Shown in pieces: positions 25,513-34,178 of a stretch of 64,000 nucleotides of DNA. This stretch comes from Pedobacter frigidisoli (GTDB lineage Bacteria > Bacteroidota > Bacteroidia > Sphingobacteriales > Sphingobacteriaceae): positions 124,001-188,000 of the forward strand of contig NZ_SJSN01000008.1 in assembly GCF_004331675.1 (NCBI RefSeq), read 5' to 3'. The translations under genes and the position numbers were made by a program. The notes under the pieces are model-generated. The model saw only the letters and a list, made by a program, of their open reading frames with translations, ran no database searches and had not been told where the DNA came from. Position 1 is the stretch's first letter. Each line of letters begins with the position of its first letter.

Positions 25513-26526
25513 ATGTCAGTATTAACTCAAGAAAAAGTAATAATCGCCTATAAAAAACTAGGCAAATTTCTTGCCACTCCTACTGGTTTACTGGAAAATA
25601 CAATTCTTTCGGCCCAAAATAGCAATGCTTGGTTCACTATAGAAAACGTAAAAAAATCTATTTTATCCTTTTCAGAAATGCTGAATGATACAGATATAGA
25701 AACATGGTTTCAATCCATTATGTTCAGCTCATCGCCAAAAAAAGTAGGATTAATTTTAGCTGGCAACATTCCAATGGTTGGTTTTCATGATGTTCTATGC
25801 GTTTTAGCCACGGGAAACATTGCCTTAATAAAACTTTCCTCAGCTGATGATAAATTGATTAAAACCGTAATTGCAGAACTAATTAATATTGAACCTGCGT
25901 TTCAGGATAAGATCGAATATGTAGAACGATTAAAAGATTTCGATGCCGTTATCGCAACAGGAAGCAACAATTCGTCAAGGTACTTTGATTTTTACTTTTC
26001 AAAAGTGCCTAATATTATCCGCAAAAACAGAAATAGTGTAGCCGTTTTAGATGGGTCAGAAACTTTTGAGGATATTCAGAATTTAGGATCAGATATTTTC
26101 GATTACTTTGGTTTAGGCTGCAGAAATGTTTCTAAAATTTATTTCCCAAAAGGTTATGACATTGCCAATTTATACGAGGGAATAGAAAGTTTTCAGCCCA
26201 TTATCAATCATTTTAAATACAACAATAACTACGATTACAATAAGTCGATTTACTTGGTAAATGCCGCAAAACATTTTGATAACGGCTTTTTACTCCTCAA
26301 GGAAGATGAAAGTTTAACATCACCATTGGCTGTTCTTTTTTATGAAGAGTATGAAAATTTGAGTGATATAGAAACAGAACTTAACGAAAAAGCAGATAGC
26401 ATACAGTGTGTAATTACCAAATTAGGTTTAAAGATGAACACTTTTGCCTTTAGCGAAAGTCAACACCCTAAACTTTGGGATTATGCTGATAATGTAAACA
26501 CAGCTGAGTTTTTGAATAGCTTATAA
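25513..26526 (+). CDS. Acyl-CoA reductase (LuxC-like)
   Basis: The 337-residue protein resembles the LuxC/acyl-CoA reductase branch of the aldehyde dehydrogenase superfamily. It has VGLILAGNIPMVGFHDVL (nucleotide-binding strand-turn), LATGNIALIKLSS, VIATGSNNSSRYFDFYF and the active-site region DYFGLGCRNVSKIYFPKG with Cys. These proteins reduce acyl-CoA or acyl-ACP to aldehydes with NADPH. It is conserved in Bacteroidota as a stand-alone gene without lux partners, as here. It is divergent from the ferredoxin gene and convergent with the next gene, one base away. Confidence 0.88.
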   Translation: MSVLTQEKVIIAYKKLGKFLATPTGLLENTILSAQNSNAWFTIENVKKSILSFSEMLNDTDIETWFQSIMFSSSPKKVGLILAGNIPMVGFHDVLCVLATGNIALIKLSSADDKLIKTVIAELINIEPAFQDKIEYVERLKDFDAVIATGSNNSSRYFDFYFSKVPNIIRKNRNSVAVLDGSETFEDIQNLGSDIFDYFGLGCRNVSKIYFPKGYDIANLYEGIESFQPIINHFKYNNNYDYNKSIYLVNAAKHFDNGFLLLKEDESLTSPLAVLFYEEYENLSDIETELNEKADSIQCVITKLGLKMNTFAFSESQHPKLWDYADNVNTAEFLNSL

Positions 26527-26527
26527 G

Positions 26528-27148
26528 TTATTTGAAATATGAATGAAACAATTTAGTAAACTTGATAATTGATTGTCTACCTTTCCTACCAGGACAATAT
26601 TTCTCAAAACTATCTGGTTCATAAAAAACTAAAGATTTAATATTATTTTTTGTGATGAGATGAACCCATATCCCTAAACCATCTTCAATTGAAATCGAAT
26701 TTACATTTTTATTTAACGGACAACCTCCGCCATCTACAGAATCGTCTTTAATGTCCCAAGGCTTAAGAGCTGAAACTTCTCTCCAGAATTTAATCAAAGT
26801 ATCGGGCTTAATATCAAAAACATTAAAGAACTGATTTACATCTATTGGCGTTTTATAAATCTCCATCATCAATCTTGAAGAAATAGTGGCGGCAATCCTT
26901 CTTGGAACTTTGTTAATGCTAGAATATTTTCTTACATCTTTATACATGTAACAGGTAAGCGTATCCCCTTTTTTACTCAATAAATATAAATTTGGCGGGT
27001 CGATCCATCCTCCTGTGTATTGAACAATAATGGTGCTATCAGCATTAACTTGCATAAATTTATACAATGCAGTAGATTCATCCCTTACCTGAGCATAAGC
27101 CAATTGAACTGCAATAATAAAGAAGAAAAGAAATATGTTTTTTTTCAT
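26528..27148 (-). CDS. Secreted hypothetical protein
   Basis: The 206-residue protein has a clear signal peptide (MKKNIFLFFFIIAVQLAYAQ) and no family that I recognise. The mature part is mixed alpha/beta, with Cys at KGDTLTCYMYKD, GGGCPLNKN and KYCPGRKGR; the last two could form a disulfide in the periplasm. No catalytic motif is seen. It ends one base from the convergent acyl-CoA reductase gene. Confidence 0.75.
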   Translation of the reverse strand: MKKNIFLFFFIIAVQLAYAQVRDESTALYKFMQVNADSTIIVQYTGGWIDPPNLYLLSKKGDTLTCYMYKDVRKYSSINKVPRRIAATISSRLMMEIYKTPIDVNQFFNVFDIKPDTLIKFWREVSALKPWDIKDDSVDGGGCPLNKNVNSISIEDGLGIWVHLITKNNIKSLVFYEPDSFEKYCPGRKGRQSIIKFTKLFHSYFK

Positions 27149-27274
27149 TAATTAAGAGATGCAAATTATGAAAATTTCCATACAGAGATTAATAATCTTA
27201 TTCAACTTGGTTTCAATTAAATCTTGGTTTTTTCTAAAATTTTATTTAGATATTCGCTAAATGGCTTTTAGGCA

Positions 27275-29197
27275 ATGCGCTATCCAAGTATATTCTTAAT
27301 TATTCTTCTAATTTTATTTTACAATGGCAAATTATTTGCGCAATGCAGTGGTGCATTGGGCGATCCCATTATTAATATAGATTTTGGTTCTGGTACAAGT
27401 AGATTCGGTCCTGCATTAAATAGTGGCATAACCAACTATAATTATGTTACCGTATCTCCTAAAGATGGTCAATATACTTTGGTAAAAACCGTTTCGGGTT
27501 TAAATAGCGGTTGGATACAGAACATAGTCAACCATACTCCAAATGATCCAAATGGATATATGATGTTGGTTAATGCCAGTCACAATCCCGATATATTCTA
27601 TCAAGCAACTATAAATGGGCTCTGCCCTAATACCACGTACGAGTTTTCGGCATATATCATTAACATATTAATTTCTCGTAGCGGAGTAGAGCCAAATATC
27701 AAATTCACTATAGAAAATGATGGGACTATTATTAAAGATATTCCAACAGGTAGTATTCCAGCAGGAAATGCCAACAGTTGGGTAAAATATGGAACTACTT
27801 TTACTACACCATTAAATTTAGGCACAATTACCCTTAAAATGACTAATACTGTAAACAATAATAATGGTATCGGCGGGAATGATTTAGCTTTGGATGATAT
27901 TGTTTTTCGTGCCTGCGGGCCAGAGCTAACTCCATCAATTGAGGGCGGTAATTCAACTTTTACTACTTTATGTGAAGGTGATAATGCTAATTTTAAATTT
28001 AAAACAGCAACAACTCCTGGGGTTTATCAAGATCCTAGATTCCAATGGCAGAAAAATACGGGCACTGGTGGTTTTACAGATATACCAGGCGAAACCAATG
28101 AAGAAATTCAAGTTTCATTTGTAAATGCTGCACGAGGGGTTTATCAATATCGCCTTGTGGTGGCCGATGGAGATAACATTAATTCTCCAAATTGCAGAGT
28201 AAGCGGTTCTCCTTTAACTGTTGAGGTAAACCCAAGGCCAATAGCCAATATAACCACTGCCGCACCTGTTTGTGTGGGAGATCCCATTCAACTCAGGGCT
28301 TCGGGTGGAACAAGTTATAAATGGAGTGGCCCTAATCTATTTACCTCTGATGATCAAAATCCCATCATACGGAATGCAACCAAAGCTATGGCCGGCGCTT
28401 ATTCTGTTACGGTTACAGCCAGAGGATGCGATGCTGTAGCATCAACCAATGTTCAAATTTTAGATCCGGTAATTGTAACCACAAACGTTCAATCTGCTAC
28501 CATTTGCGAGGGAAAATCTGTTCAGTTAGAAGCTTCTGGAGGAACAGCATATCTATGGTCTCCTGCAAAAGGCCTTTCAGATTCGCAAGGTCCTAATCCA
28601 ATCGCCTCGCCTACTGAAACCACGATTTATACCGTTCGGGTATCAAATGGTGCTTGTTCAGAAACCGCAGAGATAACAGTGAATGTTAATAAAAATGCAA
28701 TCGCTGATGCTGGTGGAGATCAAAAAATTCTATCGGGACAAACAATAACCCTCAATGGAAAAGTAACAGGTGATGATTTTACCTATTTCTGGACAGCAAG
28801 TGATTATCTTGATGATCCATCAAAACTGAATCCGATTGCAACACCAACAGAAGATATCACTTATACCTTGCATGCCATTTCCAATTTAGGCTGTACAAGC
28901 ACTACCGATGATGTTTTTATAAAAGTTTATCCAAAAGTTATAATCCCTAATTCGTTTTCTCCAAATGGCGATTCAGTAAATGATACTTGGAATATTCCTG
29001 CAGCAATAAGTTTTACAAATCCTATAATCAAGGTAACTAACAGGTATGGCCAATTGGTTTATGAAAGCAAAGGGACTTTTAAACCTTGGGATGGCAAATT
29101 TAATGGTAAGGAATTGCCACCCGCCGCTTATTATTACACCATTTATTTGAATGAAGATTTTCAAACTTACTCCGGGTGGGTTATGCTAATCAGATAA
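27275..29197 (+). CDS. Secreted Ig/PKD-like protein with type IX secretion (type B) C-terminal domain
   Basis: The 640-residue protein has a signal peptide ending KLFAQ. A lectin-like or carbohydrate-binding-like N-terminal domain (about residues 25-215, with LDDIVFRACGPE) is followed by several Ig/PKD-like beta domains (GGTSYKWSGPN, GGTAYLWSPAKGL, TTIYTVRVSNGACS, GGDQKILSGQTITLNG). The last 85 residues are the gliding-motility-associated type B sorting domain: IPNSFSPNGDSVNDTWNIP, VTNRYGQLVYES, KPWDGKFNGKELP, YYYTIYLN. It should be exported by the type IX system and kept at or released from the surface, probably as an adhesin. Confidence 0.92.
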   Translation: MRYPSIFLIILLILFYNGKLFAQCSGALGDPIINIDFGSGTSRFGPALNSGITNYNYVTVSPKDGQYTLVKTVSGLNSGWIQNIVNHTPNDPNGYMMLVNASHNPDIFYQATINGLCPNTTYEFSAYIINILISRSGVEPNIKFTIENDGTIIKDIPTGSIPAGNANSWVKYGTTFTTPLNLGTITLKMTNTVNNNNGIGGNDLALDDIVFRACGPELTPSIEGGNSTFTTLCEGDNANFKFKTATTPGVYQDPRFQWQKNTGTGGFTDIPGETNEEIQVSFVNAARGVYQYRLVVADGDNINSPNCRVSGSPLTVEVNPRPIANITTAAPVCVGDPIQLRASGGTSYKWSGPNLFTSDDQNPIIRNATKAMAGAYSVTVTARGCDAVASTNVQILDPVIVTTNVQSATICEGKSVQLEASGGTAYLWSPAKGLSDSQGPNPIASPTETTIYTVRVSNGACSETAEITVNVNKNAIADAGGDQKILSGQTITLNGKVTGDDFTYFWTASDYLDDPSKLNPIATPTEDITYTLHAISNLGCTSTTDDVFIKVYPKVIIPNSFSPNGDSVNDTWNIPAAISFTNPIIKVTNRYGQLVYESKGTFKPWDGKFNGKELPPAAYYYTIYLNEDFQTYSGWVMLIR

Positions 29198-29248
29198 AAA
29201 CCAGTTCTTGCTTTCGCTTATCGTTTGGAAATGCTATTTTTGAACACA

Positions 29249-29452
29249 ATGTATATCGTTAAAGTTAAAGGCATCGCCAAAATTCCGGATTACGTACAAT
29301 TAAGGGATGATAAGTTTACGCTCCTAGCTTATTTTAGGGTTGATAGACCAGATAAATCTTTGCAAAAGTTAGGATTAGGCGACAAACAAGATTACATTAT
29401 GGAAATGGTTAAAGATTTGCCTTTTGGGCAAATTGCTAAATTAGAAATATAA
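29249..29452 (+). CDS. Small conserved protein upstream of ftsE
   Basis: I take the ATG at 29249 as start (MYIVKVKGIAKIPDYVQLRD; 67 residues). An ATG eight codons earlier is possible but adds an unlike hydrophobic stub. I do not know a function. It is compact, charged and lacks a signal peptide. It lies two bases upstream of ftsE and is likely translated from the same mRNA, which suggests a link to cell division or to the FtsE ATPase. Small proteins of this type are commonly found next to ftsE in Bacteroidota as far as I recall. Confidence 0.75.
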   Translation: MYIVKVKGIAKIPDYVQLRDDKFTLLAYFRVDRPDKSLQKLGLGDKQDYIMEMVKDLPFGQIAKLEI

Positions 29453-29453
29453 A

Positions 29454-30137
29454 ATGGCAGGCAACGCAGTAATTCATTTAAGCAATGTTGATGTTTTTCA
29501 ACAGAAACACTTAGTACTCTCAAACGTAAATTTACACATCGAAAAAGACGAATTTATCTTCTTAATCGGTCAAACAGGTTCGGGTAAAAGTAGCTTGCTT
29601 AAAATATTATATGGCGATTTACATATTGGCAATGGCGAAGGAAACATTGCTGGTTTTGACCTTAAAAATCTTAAGGAAAGTCAGGTTCCCTTTTTACGCA
29701 GAAAACTGGGTGTTGTGTTTCAAGATTTTCAACTGCTAACAGATAGAACCATTGAGAAAAACCTAGAGTTTGTATTAAAAGCAACAGGCTGGAAAGATGC
29801 GAAACTGATTAATGAACGCATAAAAGACGTACTGGACAAGGTTGGTTTGCGCTCGAAAATAAAGAAAATGCCTCATGAAATTTCTGGCGGCGAGCAACAG
29901 CGAATTGTAATTGCAAGGGCATTACTTAACGATCCAGAAATTATCCTTGCCGATGAGCCTACTGGAAATTTAGACCCTGAAACATCAGAAGAAATTGTAA
30001 CGCTTTTAAAGCAAATTAGCCAAGCCGGAACTGCGGTTTTAATGGCTACACACGATTATCACATCATCCGTACTTTCCCATCACGCATTATAAAATGCGA
30101 AAATGGTGTGGTACTAGAGGGTGCACAAATAGCATAA
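29454..30137 (+). CDS. ftsE: Cell division ATP-binding protein FtsE
   Basis: The 227-residue ABC ATPase has Walker A (GQTGSGKSS), Q-loop (VFQDFQLL), the signature SGGEQQR, Walker B (IILADEPTGNLDPE) and the switch His (ATHDYH). The length and the LLTDRTIEKNLEFVL region match FtsE, which pairs with FtsX to activate peptidoglycan hydrolases at the division site. ftsX is not adjacent here; the next gene is grpE. Without FtsX nearby, a lipoprotein-exporter ATPase (LolD) is an alternative, though less likely from the sequence. Confidence 0.85.
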   Translation: MAGNAVIHLSNVDVFQQKHLVLSNVNLHIEKDEFIFLIGQTGSGKSSLLKILYGDLHIGNGEGNIAGFDLKNLKESQVPFLRRKLGVVFQDFQLLTDRTIEKNLEFVLKATGWKDAKLINERIKDVLDKVGLRSKIKKMPHEISGGEQQRIVIARALLNDPEIILADEPTGNLDPETSEEIVTLLKQISQAGTAVLMATHDYHIIRTFPSRIIKCENGVVLEGAQIA

Positions 30138-30159
30138 AATTCTGACACCCGTCAGTCAA

Positions 30160-30208
30160 TCAGCCAATCTGGTCAGATATATTCAAATAAATCTGCCAGC
30201 TTGGCTGA
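30160..30208. repeat. Inverted repeat between ftsE and grpE
   Basis: TCAGCCAATCTGGTCAGAT (30160-30178) and ATCTGCCAGCTTGGCTGA (30191-30208) are near-perfect inverted repeats around an A+T-rich loop. No T-run follows, so this is more likely a dispersed hairpin than a terminator. Confidence 0.65.
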
Positions 30209-30262
30209 TTTCCGTTTATGGCAAAATAGTTGAGAATAACACAAAAAATTCAGCCTAGTATT

Positions 30263-30844
30263 ATGTTTAATAAGAAGAAAAATAACGACAAAGAAGAAAA
30301 TATAATGAATCCTGAAAACACATCAGAAAATGCTGCTGAAAATGTAGAAAATACTGATGCCTCTACCAATGAGACTGAACAAGCGCCAGAATTATCTGCT
30401 GAAGAGAAATTGCAAGTAGAGGTTCAACACCTTAATGATAAATATTTACGTTTATATGCTGAGTTCGATAATTACAAACGTCGTACACAAAAAGAACGTG
30501 TTGAGTTGTTACAAACTGCAGGTAAAGATGTAATTGTATCTCTATTGCCGGTTTTAGATGATTTTGATCGTGCTTTAAAAGCAATGGATACTGCAGCAGA
30601 TGTAGCACCAGTTAAGGAAGGAATAATTTTGGTTAGCACTAAGTTAAAAAATACCTTATCGCAAAAGGGATTGAAAGATGTAGAAAGCATCAACCAACCT
30701 TTTGATACCGATTTCCATGAAGCGATTACCAATATTCCTGCACCAACTGCAGATTTAAAAGGTAAGGTAATTGATGAGGTAGAAAAAGGATATACATTAA
30801 ACGATAATGTTATCCGCTTTGCTAAAGTTGTAGTAGGAGCATAA
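30263..30844 (+). CDS. grpE: Nucleotide exchange factor GrpE
   Basis: GrpE releases ADP from DnaK. I chose the ATG at 30263 (MFNKKKNNDKEEN; 193 residues) over a TTG at 30230; a later ATG at 30305 is also possible. The N-terminus is acidic and disordered, followed by the long coiled-coil helix (EEKLQVEVQHLNDKYLRLYAEFDNYKRR) read in part as LRLYAEFDNYKRRTQKER, and the C-terminal beta-domain (DFHEAITNIPAP, GKVIDEVEKGYTLNDNVIR, FAKVVVG). It is 91 bases upstream of dnaJ, with an octamer repeat between them. Confidence 0.95.
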   Translation: MFNKKKNNDKEENIMNPENTSENAAENVENTDASTNETEQAPELSAEEKLQVEVQHLNDKYLRLYAEFDNYKRRTQKERVELLQTAGKDVIVSLLPVLDDFDRALKAMDTAADVAPVKEGIILVSTKLKNTLSQKGLKDVESINQPFDTDFHEAITNIPAPTADLKGKVIDEVEKGYTLNDNVIRFAKVVVGA

Positions 30845-30850
30845 AAATAA

Positions 30851-30930
30851 TTTTGAATGATAAGAATTTTGAATGATGGAATATTAAAACCATTCACTCA
30901 TTCAGTCATTCAACCATTCAATCATTAAAA
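30851..30930. repeat. CATTCANN octamer repeat between grpE and dnaJ
   Basis: An eight-base period runs through the whole spacer. TTGAATGA appears twice on the left (30852 and 30868), and CATTCACT, CATTCAGT, CATTCAAC, CATTCAAT on the right (30891-30922). The halves are mutually complementary. A similar cluster lies between ccmB and ccmC (47982-48052). Confidence 0.75.
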
Positions 30931-30935
30931 CAGAG

Positions 30936-32099
30936 ATGAGTAAAAGAGATTATTACGACATATTAGGTGTTAGCAAAAGTGCAGCAGCCGATGAGATAAA
31001 GAAAGCTTATCGCAAGATGGCGATTAAGTATCACCCAGATAAAAACCCAGGCGACAAGGCTTCTGAAGATAAATTTAAGGAAGCTGCAGAAGCTTATGAA
31101 GTTTTAAGTAGCCCTGAAAAAAAACAACGTTATGATCAATATGGTCATGCCGGTGTTGGCGGTGCAGCTGGTGGTGGTTATGGCGGTGGCGGCATGAACA
31201 TGGATGATATCTTCAGTAATTTCGGAGATGTATTCGGTGGTCATAATCCTTTCGAAAGCTTTTTTGGTGGTGGCGGTGGTGGTCAGCAACGTGGCGGCAG
31301 ACGAGTAGCTAAAGGCTCTAACTTGCGTATAAAAGTTAAATTAACACTCGAGGAAATTGCTCACGGTGCAGAGAAAAAAATTAAGGTTAACAAATTAATC
31401 GTTTGTAAAACCTGCGATGGCTCTGGCGCAAAAGATAAATCATCGGTAAGTACTTGTGGTACTTGCGGTGGTAGTGGCCAAGTTCGTAGAGTAACCAATA
31501 CAATTTTAGGGCAAATGCAAACTGCCTCTACCTGCCCTATCTGTAATGGTAGCGGACAACAAATTACTTCGAAATGTACGGTTTGCCATGGCGATGGAGT
31601 TGTTCGTGGCGAAGAAACCATTACCATTAATATTCCTGCAGGTGTAAGCGAAGGCATGCAATTGAGCATGAGTGGAAAAGGTAATGCAGCACCAAACGGC
31701 GGTATCCCTGGAGATTTAATTATCTTAATTGAAGAAACCGCTCACGAAACCTTAAAACGCGAAGGAAATAACATTGTTTACGATTTGCATTTAAGCTTTG
31801 TTGATGCCGCTTTAGGGATGAGCATTGAAGTGCCAACCATTGATGGTAAGGCAAAAATCAAAATCGATCCAGGAACGCAAAGTGGCAAGTTATTGCGTTT
31901 GAAAGGTAAGGGTTTACCAGAAGTAAATTCATACCACAGAGGTGATGAAATTATTCACATTAACATTTGGACGCCAAAAGCTTTAAGTAGCGATGAGCGT
32001 GATGCATTGGAGAAATTACGTGAATCTCCAAACTTTAAACCTCAACCAGGTAAAAACGATAAGAGTTTCTTCGAAAGAATGAAAGAATATTTCGAGTAA
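30936..32099 (+). CDS. dnaJ: Chaperone protein DnaJ
   Basis: The 387-residue co-chaperone has a J domain (about residues 1-70, with YHPDKNPGD carrying HPD), a glycine-rich region (about 75-130) and four CxxCxGxG zinc-binding repeats ([32 protein letters not shown]; about 158-232). The C-terminal substrate-binding beta domains follow. It stimulates DnaK ATPase activity and delivers unfolded proteins. It follows grpE; dnaK is not in the window. A strong terminator follows the stop at 32121-32149. Confidence 0.98.
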   Translation: MSKRDYYDILGVSKSAAADEIKKAYRKMAIKYHPDKNPGDKASEDKFKEAAEAYEVLSSPEKKQRYDQYGHAGVGGAAGGGYGGGGMNMDDIFSNFGDVFGGHNPFESFFGGGGGGQQRGGRRVAKGSNLRIKVKLTLEEIAHGAEKKIKVNKLIVCKTCDGSGAKDKSSVSTCGTCGGSGQVRRVTNTILGQMQTASTCPICNGSGQQITSKCTVCHGDGVVRGEETITINIPAGVSEGMQLSMSGKGNAAPNGGIPGDLIILIEETAHETLKREGNNIVYDLHLSFVDAALGMSIEVPTIDGKAKIKIDPGTQSGKLLRLKGKGLPEVNSYHRGDEIIHINIWTPKALSSDERDALEKLRESPNFKPQPGKNDKSFFERMKEYFE

Positions 32100-32120
32100 T
32101 CGAAACTTTAACATACACAG

Positions 32121-32149
32121 AAACCGATGTCAAAAGCATCGGTTTTTTT
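32121..32149 (+). terminator. Intrinsic terminator after dnaJ
   Basis: AAACCGATG (32121-32129), loop TCAAAAG, CATCGGTTT (32137-32145), with the T-run continuing to 32149. It begins 21 bases after the dnaJ stop. Confidence 0.85.
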
Positions 32150-32199
32150 GTTTAAGAAGTGTTTGAAAAGCAGTTGCGGTAATTTATTTTAAAGCTAGT

Positions 32200-32254
32200 C
32201 GGGCTATGCGCTGTAGCTCTGGTAGAAAAAACCAGAGGCTGCCGCTTCTATCCC
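32200..32254 (+). repeat. GGGCTAT...CTATCCC hairpin repeat, short copy
   Basis: The conserved ends CGGGCTATGCG and CTTCTATCCC enclose the hairpin CTCTGGT-N7-ACCAGAG (32217-32237). The ends match the larger copies at 60843-60949 and 62197-62306, but the stem sequence is different. Confidence 0.65.
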
Positions 32255-32380
32255 GTTTATAAAAGATGCATCTTACTACTATTTTCGGCAAATTGCAGAT
32301 CCAAACTGACGGGCATTTTGTGGCAAATGCGATCTAGCCAATCCGAACAGGTACAAATAAAATAAACCTGATGGCACGAA

Positions 32381-32415
32381 AAGCCCCGAACCGATTTTTC
32401 ATCGAGTTCGGGCTT
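32381..32415. repeat. Hairpin AAGCCCCGAAC / GTTCGGGCTT
   Basis: A stem of about nine to ten base pairs with an extra inner CGAT/ATCG pairing (32381-32415). No T-run follows, so it is probably a dispersed structural repeat. Confidence 0.55.
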
Positions 32416-32511
32416 GGAGGAACAGCAGGACTAAAATAACAAAAGAATTACTGAAATTGCTTTCCAAAAACCTTAAAATTTCATACTTTTTGATTGATTA
32501 AAAAAATAAAT

Positions 32512-33426
32512 ATGCGCTTTGCCATTATCGACTTAGGAACCAATACTTTTCATTTATTAATCGCTGAAACCAAAGGCAATCAATTTGAAGTTTTATTCAA
32601 GACCAATGTTCCAGTAAAGCTTGGTGAGGGAAGAATTAATGAAAATATTATTATTCCAACCGCTTTTGAAAGAGGGCTTAATTGTCTTAAGAACTTTAGC
32701 CAAACAATTAAAGACTATAAGGTAGATCAAACTCGGGCAACGGCAACATCGGCCGTTAGAAGTGCAGAAAATGGGCAGGCTTTTGTTAATGCAGCTAAGG
32801 CGCAGGCTGATATTATTATTGAAACCATTACTGGAGATGAAGAAGCCGAACTGATTTACCAAGGTGTAAAGCTAAGTGGAGCTGTGAAAGAACTATCGCT
32901 CATTATGGATATTGGCGGTGGAAGCGTTGAATTTATTCTCTGTGATACGGAAAAATTAATTTGGAAAAAAAGCTATAATATAGGAGCCGCAAGATTAATG
33001 CAGCAGTTTTTCAAATCTGATCCGATTTCTGATGATGATAAAAATGCCATCCTATTTCACGTTCAAAATCAATTAATTGATTTGTTTGATATGTGCGAAA
33101 AATATAAACCCGAAGTTTTAATTGGTTCTGCAGGTGCATTTGAAACTTTCGCTGAACTAATTTCGAGGAAAACTAATGCTGATTTCGATTTATCATCTAT
33201 TAAAGCTTACCAATTCGATTTCGATGAATACATTGCCGTTACGCTAAAGCTGATTAATTCCACTCACCGCGAAAGATCGGAAATGCCAGGGATCATTCCT
33301 TTAAGGGTAGATTTGATTGTAATTGCAGCCTTAATCACAAATTATATTTTAGGCAGAACAAAAATAAATAAACTAATGCTATCCACTTACGATTTGAAAA
33401 TGGGCGTTTTGGCAAGTCATTTATAA
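32512..33426 (+). CDS. Exopolyphosphatase / pppGpp phosphohydrolase family protein
   Basis: I set the start at the ATG at 32512 (MRFAIIDLGTNTFHLLIAE; 304 residues), which gives the usual Ppx/GppA N-terminus; a start six codons earlier is possible. It belongs to the ASKHA fold, with the phosphate-1 loop DLGTNTFHLL, ATATSAVRSAENG, ISGDEEAELIYQG-like ITGDEEAELIYQG, and the second phosphate loop IMDIGGGSVEFIL. At about 300 residues it is the short form without the C-terminal HD domain of E. coli Ppx. It may hydrolyse polyphosphate or pppGpp. It overlaps the convergent gene by six bases. Confidence 0.92.
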   Translation: MRFAIIDLGTNTFHLLIAETKGNQFEVLFKTNVPVKLGEGRINENIIIPTAFERGLNCLKNFSQTIKDYKVDQTRATATSAVRSAENGQAFVNAAKAQADIIIETITGDEEAELIYQGVKLSGAVKELSLIMDIGGGSVEFILCDTEKLIWKKSYNIGAARLMQQFFKSDPISDDDKNAILFHVQNQLIDLFDMCEKYKPEVLIGSAGAFETFAELISRKTNADFDLSSIKAYQFDFDEYIAVTLKLINSTHRERSEMPGIIPLRVDLIVIAALITNYILGRTKINKLMLSTYDLKMGVLASHL

Positions 33427-34107
33427 AAATTTATTTCCTTGTTTTGGCGTGTAAGCGATCTTGCCAACAATCATAAATTCTTCCATTTTTAAAATCAAAT
33501 CTTTTTGCTTTTCTTTCGAAAAATCCAATATCATTGTGGCCGAATAACGGGCACTTTGTACCGTTAATGCATTATGTTTAACATTTAATCCATTTTTAAA
33601 AACAATCTCATACTTGCCATCCTTATCGGTAGTGGCATAATATTTAGTATTCGGAATTACTAACCTAATTCCAATCAAAGGTTTTTTATCTTGACCTAAA
33701 ACATATCCATTAACCTTATTAACAGTTTTTGGTTTCTTATTATCCTTTTGGTCATCAATGTTTTTTGAAATTTCTAATGTCGCTTTTGGAATTGATGCAT
33801 TCGCGTTTTGCATAAAAATAGATGCGCCTAATGCCAAAACCCCTAAGTATTTCATCCAATTTCTATTAACTGGAGCAACCACTAAATGGTAATTAAGCTG
33901 ATTTAATTGGGTTTTGGTTAATCTTCCACAAACTTCTGTTGATGCATTAGCTAATGTTTTAATAATTTCAGCGTTGCTGTAACCCGTAAAATCAACTACA
34001 CATTTACTACAGGCTTCGCAGAAATTATAACCATCTCGCTTTTCCATTTCTTCCCAATTTTGAGAACAAGGTTCGGCAATGCTAATTTGAGGTTGTGGGT
34101 TTTTCAT
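33421..34107 (-). CDS. Cys-rich N-terminus plus carboxypeptidase-regulatory-like protein, membrane-spanning
   Basis: The 228-residue protein has three parts. The N-terminal part carries four cysteines in a zinc-ribbon-like pattern (EPCSQNW, YNFCEACSKCVVDFT), plus VCGRLT. A single hydrophobic segment follows (about 84-104). The C-terminal part is a carboxypeptidase-regulatory-like beta sandwich (NGYVLGQDKKPLIGIRLVI, TTDKDGKYEI). This domain order occurs in several Bacteroidota proteins of unknown function. The Cys part would be cytosolic and the beta domain periplasmic. It could sense or anchor something; nothing in the context says what. It overlaps the ppx-like gene tail to tail by six bases. 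Confidence 0.8.
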   Translation of the reverse strand: MKNPQPQISIAEPCSQNWEEMEKRDGYNFCEACSKCVVDFTGYSNAEIIKTLANASTEVCGRLTKTQLNQLNYHLVVAPVNRNWMKYLGVLALGASIFMQNANASIPKATLEISKNIDDQKDNKKPKTVNKVNGYVLGQDKKPLIGIRLVIPNTKYYATTDKDGKYEIVFKNGLNVKHNALTVQSARYSATMILDFSKEKQKDLILKMEEFMIVGKIAYTPKQGNKFL

Positions 34108-34178
34108 GTTTCAGTATTTGCTTACATGATGAAAAAGCTTTTATGATTCCATAAATGATTTGAAAAAACCTCGTATGT

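Larger units (their letters stand above)
32150..32511. other. Intergenic repeat region between dnaJ and ppx-like gene
   Basis: Beyond the dnaJ terminator there is no credible gene. The stretch contains a GGGCTATGCG...CTATCCC repeat with an internal hairpin (32200-32254), then a second hairpin (AAGCCCCGAAC...GTTCGGGCTT, 32381-32415). Confidence 0.65.

Noticed and set aside
32381-32415. Terminator after dnaJ
   Set aside because: The hairpin lacks a T-run; the real terminator is at 32121-32149.
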